From the NCBI GenBank assembly GCA_001724245.1, contig MEDX01000001.1, positions 1-64,000 on the forward strand: DNA of 64,000 nt, in the 5' to 3' direction. A program made the position numbers and the translations under genes. The DNA comes from Fonticula-like sp. SCN 57-25. Its lineage: Eukaryota > Nucleariida > Rotosphaerida. The notes under the pieces are model-generated. The model saw nothing but the letters and a program-made list of their open reading frames with translations, was not told where the DNA came from and did no database searches. Positions 51,385 through 61,014 of the stretch are shown here, piece after piece (the stretch's first letter is position 1; each line of letters begins with the position of its first letter).

Positions 51385-53646
51385 TCAGTCAATAACGGAT
51401 TGGTACGTCGGCAAATGTACATTCACATGGTGGCGCGCAAAGTGCGCAATGCGCCTGACAGCGCCCTCCAGCTCGCCCTTGATCGGCACGAGGCCCATCC
51501 GGGCGTACGTCTGCTCCGCCGGCGCTCTCCCCTGCATGGCGTCGACCACGACGGACCTGAGGTTGCTGCGGACGAGCACCATGACCGGCGAAAAGTACTG
51601 CACCGCCTTGCCGGCATGCACCTCGAACCGATGTAGCGCATCCGGCCCCACCTCGAGGCGCTCACCTAGCGCGCGCAACGCCACCGCTGCATCGGCGCTC
51701 TCATCAGGCCAGGCTCCCAGAGCGCCAGTGCACGCGTCGTGCAGCGCGGCTGCCGAGGGAGGTGCCACGCGCGACGTTCGCGCGACCATGCACAGCACCG
51801 CCATCACGCTGAGCCGCCACAGATGGTGCCCGATACGCAGGATCCGCTCAACGTCCAGGTGCAGCGTCTCGGGGATGCTCTCTAAGCTAAGAGGCTCTTC
51901 AGGCAAGAAAGCCGCAGCGAGGCCGGCATGCAGTCGGTGCTCGAAGCGGTCACTCGCCGGTAGCTGCCGCACCCACTCTTTTGTGCGCCCAAGAGAAAAG
52001 CCGTCGCTCTCCAGCCGGCGCGCAAAGTTGTCACGCTCGTATCTCACGCCCTGCTCGAGCAGCAGCGGCCGGGCCATGTTGAGGTGCGCGTTGGCGAGGT
52101 CGAGGCGCGTGAGGCGCAGCATCTCCATGACGTCTTCAAAGGCGGCGACCATCTCTGCAGGCGGCGGGGCCGGCGGCAGCTGCTCGTACCGGCGCCGCAT
52201 GTCGCCCACCTTGTCGTCCCGCGACGGCGCGCAGAGACCGGCAAGCTGCTCCACGACAAAGAGTAGATAGTGGCGCGCCTCAAAGGTGCCCGCCCGCAGC
52301 TGCTGAAGAATGACGTCCTGGTCAAGACCTTCATCAACCCGCAACCGCAGCGCGGCAGAGTTGGGGGCGAGGCTTGTGATCTGCAGGGCAATGTCTTGGA
52401 TCAGCGTCATCAGCATTGCATAGTCGCCCGACATGGTGGAGGCCAGCAGGCCGTCCCAGAACGCCTTGCGCGCCTGCGTGCGAACAGCGCCGACAAAGGG
52501 CGACTCGGCGGGATCGGACTCTAGCGTAAAGTCGGGCTCTACGAGAAGGCTGTGTAAAAGCGCCTCGTTGCCCATGTCGATGGGCGGCGGCTGCGCGTCT
52601 TCCTTTGTTGTGTCGGCCTCGGCCTGCTTCTTCTCACCAACACAGTCCGTAAGAGCGGCCCATTGTGCGGGGCCGCTCACACGCAAGACGAGGTCGCGGG
52701 CCCGCTCGCGCGCACCGAGACGCGCCATCTGCATCACAAGTCGCCGCTGCTCCTTGTCGACCTGGTCCAGGTACACGGCGGGAGGTATCGCCGACCGCTC
52801 GGAGTCTTGATTTCGTACGACGCCCTTAAAGTCCTCCAGCTCGGCGTAGCGCATCTCAAAGCGCGAAAGCATGTACTCTCGGTCCTTGGCCTTCCATTTG
52901 TCAAAGCAAATAAAGTAGAGCGTGCACGCGGCGTGGAAGGCTTGCACGAGCGCGCAACGCGGACGCGGCCTCCGCACAGCTGCGCGTAGAAGCGCAAACA
53001 CAGCAAGCATTGACTCGGCCGCATCGCGCACAGCGTCCTCTTCCATCGCCAATTCCCCACGAGAAAAGATTGCCTCGGAATGCGTCGTCAGGAGGTACGC
53101 GCTGATGAACGCGCGCGCCGACCACGACCGCCGCGCCCCAGAGGCCGACACTGACCAGACGGCGTCAAGCATGGCCGCGACACCGCTAATTAGGGAATCG
53201 TCCCGCATTCTCCTCGTGGCACTGTCAAAAGACGCGCTCTGCATCGCTTCGATACGCAGGCCTGCTTGCTTGAACGCCGCCGTCGCGGCGTCAAAGTGTC
53301 GGTTCAGCCTCCACCACTGTTGAATCACGATGGCTGATTCGTGGACTTGCGCCAGACGATGCTGATGCGCGCCGCGTCCATCCTCGACACTTTGCTGCTG
53401 TTGTTGGGGCTGCACGAGTGCATGGTGCTGTCTCGGGTGCTCGCTAGGAGCTTGGCGACGCCGAGCAGCAACGAGTTTAGCGTGTGTCACCTTTGCGCAC
53501 ATGATACGCTTGCGCTCCTGCAAAATCGCCGCGCGACGAGCGGCAGCCGCTTCCAGCCTGGACGATATCTTTGTCCGCGCCTCTACTTCCTTTCTCAGGC
53601 TTTCACTCGAGCGCATCCGAGAAGTGCACGTTCGCGTCGACGACAT
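51385..53646 (-). CDS. TCP11 (T-complex 11 / Sok1) family protein, single exon
   Basis: ATG at 53646 opens an uninterrupted 753-codon frame ending TGA at 51385-51387. The N-terminal 90 residues are Arg/Lys/Gln-rich helix (LRKEVEARTKISSRLEAAAA), followed by an IQ-like IVIQQWWRLNR. The TCP11 domain follows with its hallmark AFISAYLLTTHSE, CFDKWKAKDREYMLSRFEMR, ALRLRVDEGLDQDVILQQLR and LAGLCAPSRDDKVGDMRRRY. Family members act in cAMP/PKA-linked signalling (yeast Sok1) and sperm function; the precise biochemistry is unknown. It is intronless in a window where most genes are split. Confidence 0.88.
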   Translation of the reverse strand: MSSTRTCTSRMRSSESLRKEVEARTKISSRLEAAAARRAAILQERKRIMCAKVTHAKLVAARRRQAPSEHPRQHHALVQPQQQQQSVEDGRGAHQHRLAQVHESAIVIQQWWRLNRHFDAATAAFKQAGLRIEAMQSASFDSATRRMRDDSLISGVAAMLDAVWSVSASGARRSWSARAFISAYLLTTHSEAIFSRGELAMEEDAVRDAAESMLAVFALLRAAVRRPRPRCALVQAFHAACTLYFICFDKWKAKDREYMLSRFEMRYAELEDFKGVVRNQDSERSAIPPAVYLDQVDKEQRRLVMQMARLGARERARDLVLRVSGPAQWAALTDCVGEKKQAEADTTKEDAQPPPIDMGNEALLHSLLVEPDFTLESDPAESPFVGAVRTQARKAFWDGLLASTMSGDYAMLMTLIQDIALQITSLAPNSAALRLRVDEGLDQDVILQQLRAGTFEARHYLLFVVEQLAGLCAPSRDDKVGDMRRRYEQLPPAPPPAEMVAAFEDVMEMLRLTRLDLANAHLNMARPLLLEQGVRYERDNFARRLESDGFSLGRTKEWVRQLPASDRFEHRLHAGLAAAFLPEEPLSLESIPETLHLDVERILRIGHHLWRLSVMAVLCMVARTSRVAPPSAAALHDACTGALGAWPDESADAAVALRALGERLEVGPDALHRFEVHAGKAVQYFSPVMVLVRSNLRSVVVDAMQGRAPAEQTYARMGLVPIKGELEGAVRRIAHFARHHVNVHLPTYQSVID

Positions 53647-53911
53647 CGCTGGTGGATTACGTCATTCGGTTGGTTTGTTGACAGATGTGTCAGCAGTCTG
53701 CGTCATCCCGCCAATCGCTCACCACAGGGAGCCAAAGAGAAAAACACTGTGCAATTAAGAAGGTCAGGAAACAAGAGTGGAAAATACTGTATATTGGTGC
53801 GTGTGAAGGGATGGGTTGGTTGCTATACATGCAGACAAAAATAGACCGACCGCGCGCCAAAGAGCGCCACGGAAGCAAAAAAGGAACCACGCTCTAGATA
53901 TGCGCGGCTCT

Positions 53912-55234
53912 TCACAGATGCTGGCCGAACGTGGCCACGTCCACGAAAATCTCCTCTGCGCGCATGATTGGCTGAGTCGCGACAATGTCGAGTCCATTGT
54001 AGCGTGCGTTGGCGGGCTCGCTGGCGGACGCCGCTCTAAAGTAGGTACGGTTCAGGCCGTCGTACTGGCGGAGCACGGTGACGGCCGAGCCGACCGCGAT
54101 CGGAGCGACCGGGGCCGGCTTGGCGTCCAGGTAGGCCGACGACGCGAGCAGGTGGGGAGCGGCCTCGCCGCGGATGAGCACCGAGTTGGCGGGGATGTCG
54201 CACGACGCAAAGCAGCTGAGCTTGCCGTCCTTGCGGGTGCGCACCTGGAAGCGCACCTTGGTCTGCTCAAAGCGGCGCATGGCGCACCGCATGATGCGCT
54301 CGGTGAAGCCGCGCACGCCGGCGGGGTCGTTGTCGAGGATAAAGTCGGCGGACCCCCAGAGCGCGCGCGGGTAGTACAGCCCGCAGTTGGGGTTGATCTC
54401 GAGGAAGTAAATGTCGCCCTTGCTGTTCATGCGCAGGTCGCAGCGCCCGTACGAGTTGCCGCCGACAGCGGTGAACGCCCGCCGGGAGACGTCGCGTAGC
54501 CGCTCAGAGAGGGCCGCGTCCTGGACGGGCGCCCACCCAATGCCCTCATAGTTGACCCACTTCATGTCAAAGTGCTTGAAGGTCTCGCCGTCGGGGAAGC
54601 TGCACTCAATAGGGACGTACGCAATGGGCTCGGCTCCATCGGCGTCGCCCTCGCTCACAAGGACGGTGAACTCGCGGCCCTCAATAAACTCCTCAACCAA
54701 AACACCGCCAAACATCTCCATGAAGCGCGCAACCTCCTGCTGCAGCTCGGTAAAGTTGGACACGCACGATTCGCGCGTCGTGCCAATGCTACCGCCGCTG
54801 TTGTAGTGCTTCACAATAAGCGGGTATTTCAGGTTCGAGACGGACGACTCGAGATCGTCGCCCGCGTAGCAAAACGCAAACGGAGCGGTGCGCACGCCGC
54901 CCTGCTGCGCAAGGATCTTCATGCGCTGCTTGTCCAGGTTGTAAAAGGCCGGCGCGCCGCCGGTGTACGGAGCGCGGTAGTGCTCCAGCGCCTCAACGAC
55001 CTCCACGCCCGCGCGGTCCTCGTCCCACGCGCCGTCGCAGAGGTTGATGAACATGTCGTACTTTTTGGACCACACGAGCTCGCGGACAAAGCTCACCGAA
55101 TTCGCCTTGGGGACGCCGATCGACTCCCACGTGTGCTCGGGAAAGTACGGCGCGGGCGTGCACTCGTAGTCGTCATGGTCCTTGAACACGGACTCAGAGT
55201 CCTCGTACGAGGACGCAATCACTGCGATCCGCAT
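53912..55234 (-). CDS. ATP-grasp (D-Ala-D-Ala ligase-like) protein with possible SET-like C-terminus, single exon
   Basis: ATG at 55234 gives MRIAVIASSYEDSESVFKDH in a single 440-codon exon. Residues about 90-310 form an ATP-grasp domain like D-alanine-D-alanine ligase: YPLIVKHYNSGGSIGTTRES (phosphate-binding loop), GGVLVEEFIEGREFTVLV, and the metal-binding end RCDLRMNSKGDIYFLEINPN. The last 120 residues (KLSCFASCDIPANSVLIRGE, and later NARYNGLDIVATQPIMRAEE, then IFVDV) resemble the start and end of a SET domain. That second assignment is tentative. It probably ligates amino acid- or peptide-type substrates; the substrate is unknown. The lack of introns could mean retroposition or bacterial transfer. 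The stop is at 53912. Confidence 0.78.
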   Translation of the reverse strand: MRIAVIASSYEDSESVFKDHDDYECTPAPYFPEHTWESIGVPKANSVSFVRELVWSKKYDMFINLCDGAWDEDRAGVEVVEALEHYRAPYTGGAPAFYNLDKQRMKILAQQGGVRTAPFAFCYAGDDLESSVSNLKYPLIVKHYNSGGSIGTTRESCVSNFTELQQEVARFMEMFGGVLVEEFIEGREFTVLVSEGDADGAEPIAYVPIECSFPDGETFKHFDMKWVNYEGIGWAPVQDAALSERLRDVSRRAFTAVGGNSYGRCDLRMNSKGDIYFLEINPNCGLYYPRALWGSADFILDNDPAGVRGFTERIMRCAMRRFEQTKVRFQVRTRKDGKLSCFASCDIPANSVLIRGEAAPHLLASSAYLDAKPAPVAPIAVGSAVTVLRQYDGLNRTYFRAASASEPANARYNGLDIVATQPIMRAEEIFVDVATFGQHL

Positions 55235-55416
55235 GGCGCCGTCCTTTGTTGCGTGATGCTGCGCGGTGTCCGCGTGAAACGCCCGTGAAACACTTGCACA
55301 GCTCCACTCTGATTGGCCGCCGGCCTGCTGTTCCTGTGCACATGGCTGTGCACAACGGTGTGGGCAGGTGTTTTCGGTGTTGACTTCTGCGGGGGAGCGA
55401 GCGAGCGAGAGGGCAA

Positions 55417-57343
55417 ATGTCGAACGAGGAGCGCGTGGCGGCGCTCATAGAGATGGTCCGCGGGATGACGCTCCTGAAGGCGGGCAGGAGTGTACGTTTT
55501 TGGAGGGCCGTGTTTGTATGATTGACGTCCGTTTTGTAGGGCAAGCCGCATTTCCGCCACTTTACACTCAGCCCTGACCTGTCGAGGATCTCTTGGGAGT
55601 CTCCCAAGAAGGATGAGGCGTTTGTTGCAATCTCGGAGATCTCTGAGCTGCTTCGCGGCCAGGTAACAAAGGTGTTTCAGCAGAATCCTATCCCCGAGCA
55701 CCAGGATCTCTCGTTTTCTTTGGCCTACCGTGGCGGGCGCACGCTCGACATTGTGTGCAAGGATCGCCGCGAGTATGATCTTTGGATCCGCGGCATCACT
55801 GCGTTGCGGAGCAAGGAGGTGAGCGCTGATGAGGCGGCGCGCATTCGCAAGGAGGCGTCATCGGGCGGCGGGAACAAGGTCCAGGTCGTCATTGAAAAGA
55901 ACACTGCCAAGCTGGTCGTACGCGAGGACGCGTCTGACGTGTATACGTGGGGCTGCGGGCGGTTTGGTCGCCTCGGCCACGGCGATGACGTTGACGAGGC
56001 GGCCCCGCGCGTGCTCGAGCCGCTGCTCGGCAAGGATGTTGTTTTTATGGCCCTTGGTACTGCGCACTCGATGGCAATCACGGAGAGCGGCGAGGTGTAT
56101 GGGTGGGGATACGGCGCGCACGGGCGCCTCGGCAACGGCCACGAGCGGAACCGCTTCACGCCGCTGGCCATTGCAGAGCTCCGTGGAAAATATGTAACGC
56201 AGCTGGCCTGCGGCGACGGTCACTCGGCCGGCCTCGCCGAGTCTGGCCTGCTGTATACGTGGGGCAACGGCGAGAGCGGCCAGCTCGGCTTTGAGACGCC
56301 CAAGACGAGCGTGCCGACGGCGATCCCCTCCGAGGCCTTTGAGGGGCGCCACCCCGTGCAGGTCGCCTGCGGGCCCGACTTTACGTGCGTCGTCACAAAG
56401 GACGGCTCGCTCTACACATTTGGCCTCAACAGCCACGGGCAGCTCGGCCTCGGGGACTACGAGAACAGGTCGACGCCCACGCGCGTCAACGCCCTCAACG
56501 GCATTGAGATTAGGAAAGTCGCATGCGGCGGATCCCACGTGGCGGCTGTGTCGGGTACGCTGTCTTTTTTTGGTCCTGCTGTATGCTAACCGCTGCTACC
56601 CATAGCGTCTGGTGTGCTTTATATCTGGGGCGACGGCGCCAGCGGCCAGCTCGGGCTCGGCGAGGACCTCTGCGTCCCGACGCCACTCCCGCGCATGGTG
56701 GACGCGCTCTCGTCCATGGAAGCGGTTGATGTGTGCTGCGGGCAGCGACACACGATTGTCCTCGTGTCGACGGGCGCGCTCTTTGGCTTTGGCGATGGGT
56801 CCGCGGGGCAGCTCGGCCTTGGCACGCTCGTCAAGCGCGTCCCGATTCCCCGGCAGGTCGCCTTCCCGGACAAGCAGCGCATTTCCCTCATTGCATGCGG
56901 CGACTCTCACACGGCGGCGGTCACCGAGTCGGGCCAGCTGCTGACGTGGGGGCACGCCGCCAACGGCCGGCTCGGGCAGGAGGGCTCTCGCGACAAAATT
57001 GCACCCGCGCCAGTCGATGCGGTGGCAAACAAGCACGTCCGCATGGTGGTGTGCGGCGGCTCCCACATGGCCGTCACAGTGACGCACACATGGGTGCCGG
57101 ACAAGGAGGCGCGCGATTGCATGGCGTGCAAGAAGCGCTTTACTCAAGTTCGCAGGAGGGTGCGCCTGGCTAATATATGCGAATAGTGTATCTAATTTGA
57201 GTGATTTGTAGCATCACTGCAGAAAGTGCGGAGGCGTCTTTTGCGGCGACTGCTCTTCCAAGCGGTTCCCTATTCTGGAGGCGGGCTTTAGCGAGCCCGT
57301 CCGTGTCTGTGACAAGTGCTATTCCATCCTGTCTCGTAATTAA
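55417..57343 (+). CDS. PH - RCC1 repeats - FYVE protein (PRAF-like)
   Basis: ATG at 55417 (MSNEERVAALIEMVRGMTLL, then KAGRS), with a short intron near 55491-55540. A PH domain of PLC/plant-PRAF type follows (FRHFTLSPDLSRISWESPKK through RREYDLWIRGITAL). Seven or so RCC1 blades come next (VYTWGCGRFGRLGHGDDVDE; VYGWGYGAHGRLGNGHERNR; LYTFGLNSHGQLGLGDYENR; LYIWGDGASGQLGLGEDLCV). A C-terminal FYVE finger ends the protein (WVPDKEARDCMACKKRF, then the RRHHCRKCGG core across an intron, and RVCDKCYS). FYVE binds PI3P on endosomes; RCC1 propellers often act as GTPase exchange factors or scaffolds. About 600 residues. The stop is TAA at 57341-57343. The order PH-RCC1-FYVE is best known from plant PRAF proteins. 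Confidence 0.92.
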
Positions 57344-57557
57344 AATGTATATGCAGTTTTCAATGAAAGTCCTTTTGAACCTTTATGTACTATATTGCAA
57401 ATGTGATGCCTTCGAGGCATACATGCCCAAGCAATCCCCATTCGATCATTGCCCGCCTCGGATCCAAAGACCGAAGACCGATCCGGATTAGAATGAATCG
57501 CGATCCAAATGAGCGTCATTGTCGATACGTCGTTTGCCTGGAGCCGCCGCCGCAAAG

Positions 57558-59124
57558 ATGGTACGTAATCGCGGGTGCAGGGCGCCGGTTCTTGGGAACT
57601 AAGGGCTGCTCGTAGGGTGGAAACCAGTCTGGAATGCCTCCGCAGGGAGATGGCGATCAGGATAACAAGAAGGACGATAAGGTATGGCCTGCGCTGTCTG
57701 CAATCGTTTTGGCTGACGTTACCCCTCCTTTTCGTTACAAAGGATAAGAAGCGTTACGAGCCGCCGGTGGCGCCTCGCGTGGGTCGCAAGCGCAAGACGC
57801 GCAAGGGCCCCGACGCGTCGCACAAGCTTCCTGCAGGTACGCTGCCGGTTTAACTCTGTGATTAGCATGCCCTAACGCTCCCGTTCTTTCGTGCAGTTTT
57901 CCCTACAACGCGCTGTCGCCTAAAGCTCCTAAAGTCGGAGCGCATCAAGGACTTTTTGCTTCTTGAGGAGGAGTTTGTGACTAACCAGGACCGTCTTCGG
58001 CCTCGCGATGAGAAGAATCAGGAGGAGCGTGTCAAGGTAGACGATCTCCGCGGCTCGCCGATGAGCATCGGCACGCTCGAGGAGCTTGTTGACGACAACC
58101 ATGCCATTGTGTCCACCTCGATGGGCCCCGAGTTTTATGTGAGCATCATGTCGTTTGTCGACAAGGATCAGCTTGTGCCCTCGTGCTCTGTCTTGCTACA
58201 CAACAAGGTCATGGCCATTGTCGGCGTCCTCGGCGATGACGTTGATCCCATGGTGTCGGTGATGAAGCTCGAAAAGGCGCCCACGGAATCGTACGCCGAC
58301 GTCGGAGGCCTCGAGCAGCAGGTTCAGGAGATCAAGGTGCGCTTTTTTGCTTTCTTTAGTGCGCGTGTGCTAAACTGCTCTTTTTCCGTTAATAGGAGGC
58401 CGTGGAATTGCCTCTGACTCACCCCGAGCTCTATGACGAGATGGGCATCCGGCCGCCGAAGGGTGTTATTCTGTACGGCCCGCCCGGCACCGGCAAGACG
58501 TTGCTCGCCAAGGCCGTTGCGAACCAGACGTCGGCGACGTTCCTTCGCGTCGTCGGCTCTGAGCTCATCCAAAAGTACCTCGGCGACGGCCCCAAGCTCG
58601 TCCGCGAGCTTTTCCGCGTTGCCGAGGAGCACGCGCCGTCCATTGTCTTTATTGACGAAATTGACGCTGTCGGCACCAAGCGCTACGACTCGACGTCTGG
58701 CGGCGAGCGCGAGATCCAGCGCACCATGCTCGAGCTGCTCAACCAGCTCGACGGTTTTGACTCGCGCGGCGACGTCAAGGTCATCATGGCCACGAACAAG
58801 ATCGAGTCGCTGGACCCCGCGCTCATTCGTCCCGGCCGTATTGACCGCAAGATTGAGTTCCCGCTGCCCGACATCAAGACCAAGCGCAACATTTTCAACC
58901 TGCACACGATGCGGATGACGCTGAGCGACGACGTGGACGTCGAGGAGCTGATCACGGCCAAGGACGATCTTTCCGGCGCCGACATCAAGGCCGTCTGCAC
59001 AGAGGCCGGTCTGCTGGCGCTCCGCGAGCGCCGCATGCGCGTGACCATGGACGACTTCCGCAAGGCCAAGGAAAAGGTCATGTTCCGCAAGACGGACAAC
59101 ACCCCCGAGGGTCTGTATCTGTAG
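57558..59124 (+). CDS. RPT2: 26S proteasome regulatory AAA-ATPase Rpt2 (subunit 4, PSMC1)
   Basis: ATPase of the 19S base ring that opens the 20S gate. The start is ATG at 57558-57560. A 55-nt intron (57561-57615) follows directly, so the second codon is GGT at 57616, giving [20 protein letters not shown]. This restores the N-myristoylation Gly2 conserved in Rpt2 (human MGQSQSG). Downstream: [60 protein letters not shown], Walker [10 protein letters not shown], Walker [30 protein letters not shown], and the C-terminal gate-opening HbYX-type end GLYL. About 440 residues, with further introns near 57680-57743, 57837-57896 and 58336-58394. A start at the in-frame ATG 57634 would lack Gly2. The stop is TAG at 59122-59124. 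Confidence 0.96.
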
Positions 59125-59242
59125 ATGGATGCGGACAACGCGAATGCCATCATAGTATATACATTAAAAAGCAAAATAAATCAATTACAGCGTATCAGAA
59201 AGGGAATCAAAGGACCCATGCTAGTGTACAGCGCGCAGCCGG

Positions 59243-60630
59243 TCAACGCTCGCCATCGCTCTCGATGTCTGCCAAAAATGAATAGTGAGCAAAGTGAGCA
59301 ACAAAGCGCAAGGCGCGCACCGATGTACTCGTTCACCTCGGCCAGCGTGCTTGGGCTGAAAGAGTCGACCCTGCGCGAAGCGTCAGTAACATGCGAGAGT
59401 GAAAAGCGCGTATGCGCACGAGTGGTACTCGGGAAGCGCAGAGTAGCTGTCGGATCTATCAAAGTCGCCGGCGCCCGTCGGTGTGGCAGCCATCGACTCG
59501 CTCGCCGCGTCGCTCGCGCCGGGGGTCTGCTGGAAATCGGCTGCGTACGGAAGGGTCAGCAATGCTGTCGGGCAAGCTCGGGGCGTACCGCGCAGGCAGA
59601 GGCTGCGGACCATGGCGCGCTGCTCGTCCGTGTGGATGCTGCACCGTACGCTCTTGTTGCACGACTTTCCCGTAGAGTTGGACAGCACGCCGCACGTCTG
59701 CTCAAAGAGCTGCCGGAGCGCGGGCTGCGTCTTGCTCTCGAGGAGCGAGGCGGCAAACTTGCGCAGCGTGAGCTCGGGGTCCGTCGGCGTGCCAGCGCCC
59801 GCCGACCGTGCGCCGCCCTTCTTGCCCTGCGGGCTCTTGGTGATCACCGACAGGGTCGAGGGGTCGGGCGACATCGGGTCGCCCTTCTTGGGCTTCTTGG
59901 CGAGCTTGCCCTTGGCCGTCTTTTTGCCTACAAAGCACGTGCGTCAGACGGCATCCGGCATGCGCAGCTGGAACGTACGCTTCTTGCCGTCGGCGCCCAG
60001 GTAGCTTCCGTCCACAAAATCGTCGTCATCGTCGTCATCCCCGCGGGATCCGTCCGCATCGGCCTGGCTCCCCGCGGCCGCCGCGGCAATGGCCGCCGTC
60101 GCGGTGCCACTGAAACAGAAATCAGCAACGTCAAAAGGGAATTAATACGCTGCGTACTGGTTTCCGCGCCGCGCCCGGCGTCCAAAGCCCATGCAATTCT
60201 CAAGATGCGGCGCATAGCGCGACGCGCGGCAGCGCTGCGTCTGGCAGTGATCGCAGTCAAACGCCATCGTCTCGACGGCCGACGAGCTGACGACATCGCC
60301 GCCTGTCACCGCGTCACATGCCTGGCGGCAGACGTGGCACACGGGGCTATCAATTTTGGCCTTGCGGTGGACGTCAAAGCACACATCGAGGATCACGTCG
60401 TCGATCAGATCCGCGAGCAGCTCCATGCTCTGCGTGATTGTTAATGGTGAGCGTCACAGGCAACATCAAAAGGGCGATCGCACCAAGCTCGCGCATGACT
60501 TGTGCGCCTGAATCGACGCAAGCGTATCCGCCATGATCGCCTTGCGCTGCTGGAGCGCCTCGACGTGCGCATTCTTTAAAGTGAGCAGCTCCACGTACGA
60601 CACTTCCTTGACCGGTCCAGTCGCCGCCAT
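59243..60630 (-). CDS. ATXN7L3: SAGA deubiquitinase-module subunit ATXN7L3/Sgf11
   Basis: Adaptor that activates the Ubp8/USP22 H2B deubiquitinase within SAGA. ATG at 60630 gives MAATGPVKEVSYVELLTLKN. Spliced N-terminal helix SMELLADLIDDVILDVCFDV, then HRKAK, is the Sgf11/ATXN7L3 anchor. The Sgf11 zinc finger is CDHCQTQRCRASRYAPHLEN, then CMGFGRRARR. An acidic D-run and basic K-rich linker follow. The SCA7 domain is FEQTCGVLSNSTGKSCNKSV, then RCSIHTDEQRAMVR. The C-terminus ends VDSFSPSTLAEVNEYIDIES, then DGER. About 360 residues over seven exons. The stop is TGA at 59243-59245. Having both the Sgf11 finger and the SCA7 domain is the ATXN7L3 layout of animals, not the short yeast Sgf11. Confidence 0.92.
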
Positions 60631-61014
60631 CCCGCCGGACGGCCAATCGCAGATTGCATCTCAGTTTGCACAGGCGAAAACTGATATATGCGGCATGCAG
60701 CCTGCTTCGTGCACCGTTTTTGAGGTGGACAGTGGACAAAGCAGAAAGAGAACTCGGCTTTGCCAGTGGCCGCCTAGTTACTTTTTCTAAGGCCGGTTTG
60801 CCTCTGCTTGAACCACAATCCGTCGATCATTTGGTTGCATCAATTGGTTGTATCATAGGCGCCTGCTCTGCTTGCCGAGGCGCTTTATCGACGCAAGAAC
60901 GCAGGCCAAATGCACTCAAGCACTCAATATAGGACAACGCAAACACACAAATAGAAAAGGGCATAGTATGCATTATCATACATGAGACACTGAAAATAGG
61001 TTGTCGGGAGGAAT
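60631..61014. other. intergenic, no gene seen (384 bp)
   Basis: Upstream of ATXN7L3 and 3' flank of EMC10, both minus. A plus-strand 92-codon frame (about 60654-60932) has no recognisable content. The last 100 bp are AT-rich, as expected of a 3' UTR. Confidence 0.45.

Noticed and set aside
57634-57636. ATG at 57634 as the Rpt2 start
   Set aside because: It gives MPPQ without the conserved Gly2. The split ATG at 57558 joined to GGT at 57616 matches the family and uses canonical splice signals.
60654-60932. 92-codon plus-strand ORF between ATXN7L3 and EMC10
   Set aside because: No recognisable domain; it starts inside the likely ATXN7L3 promoter.
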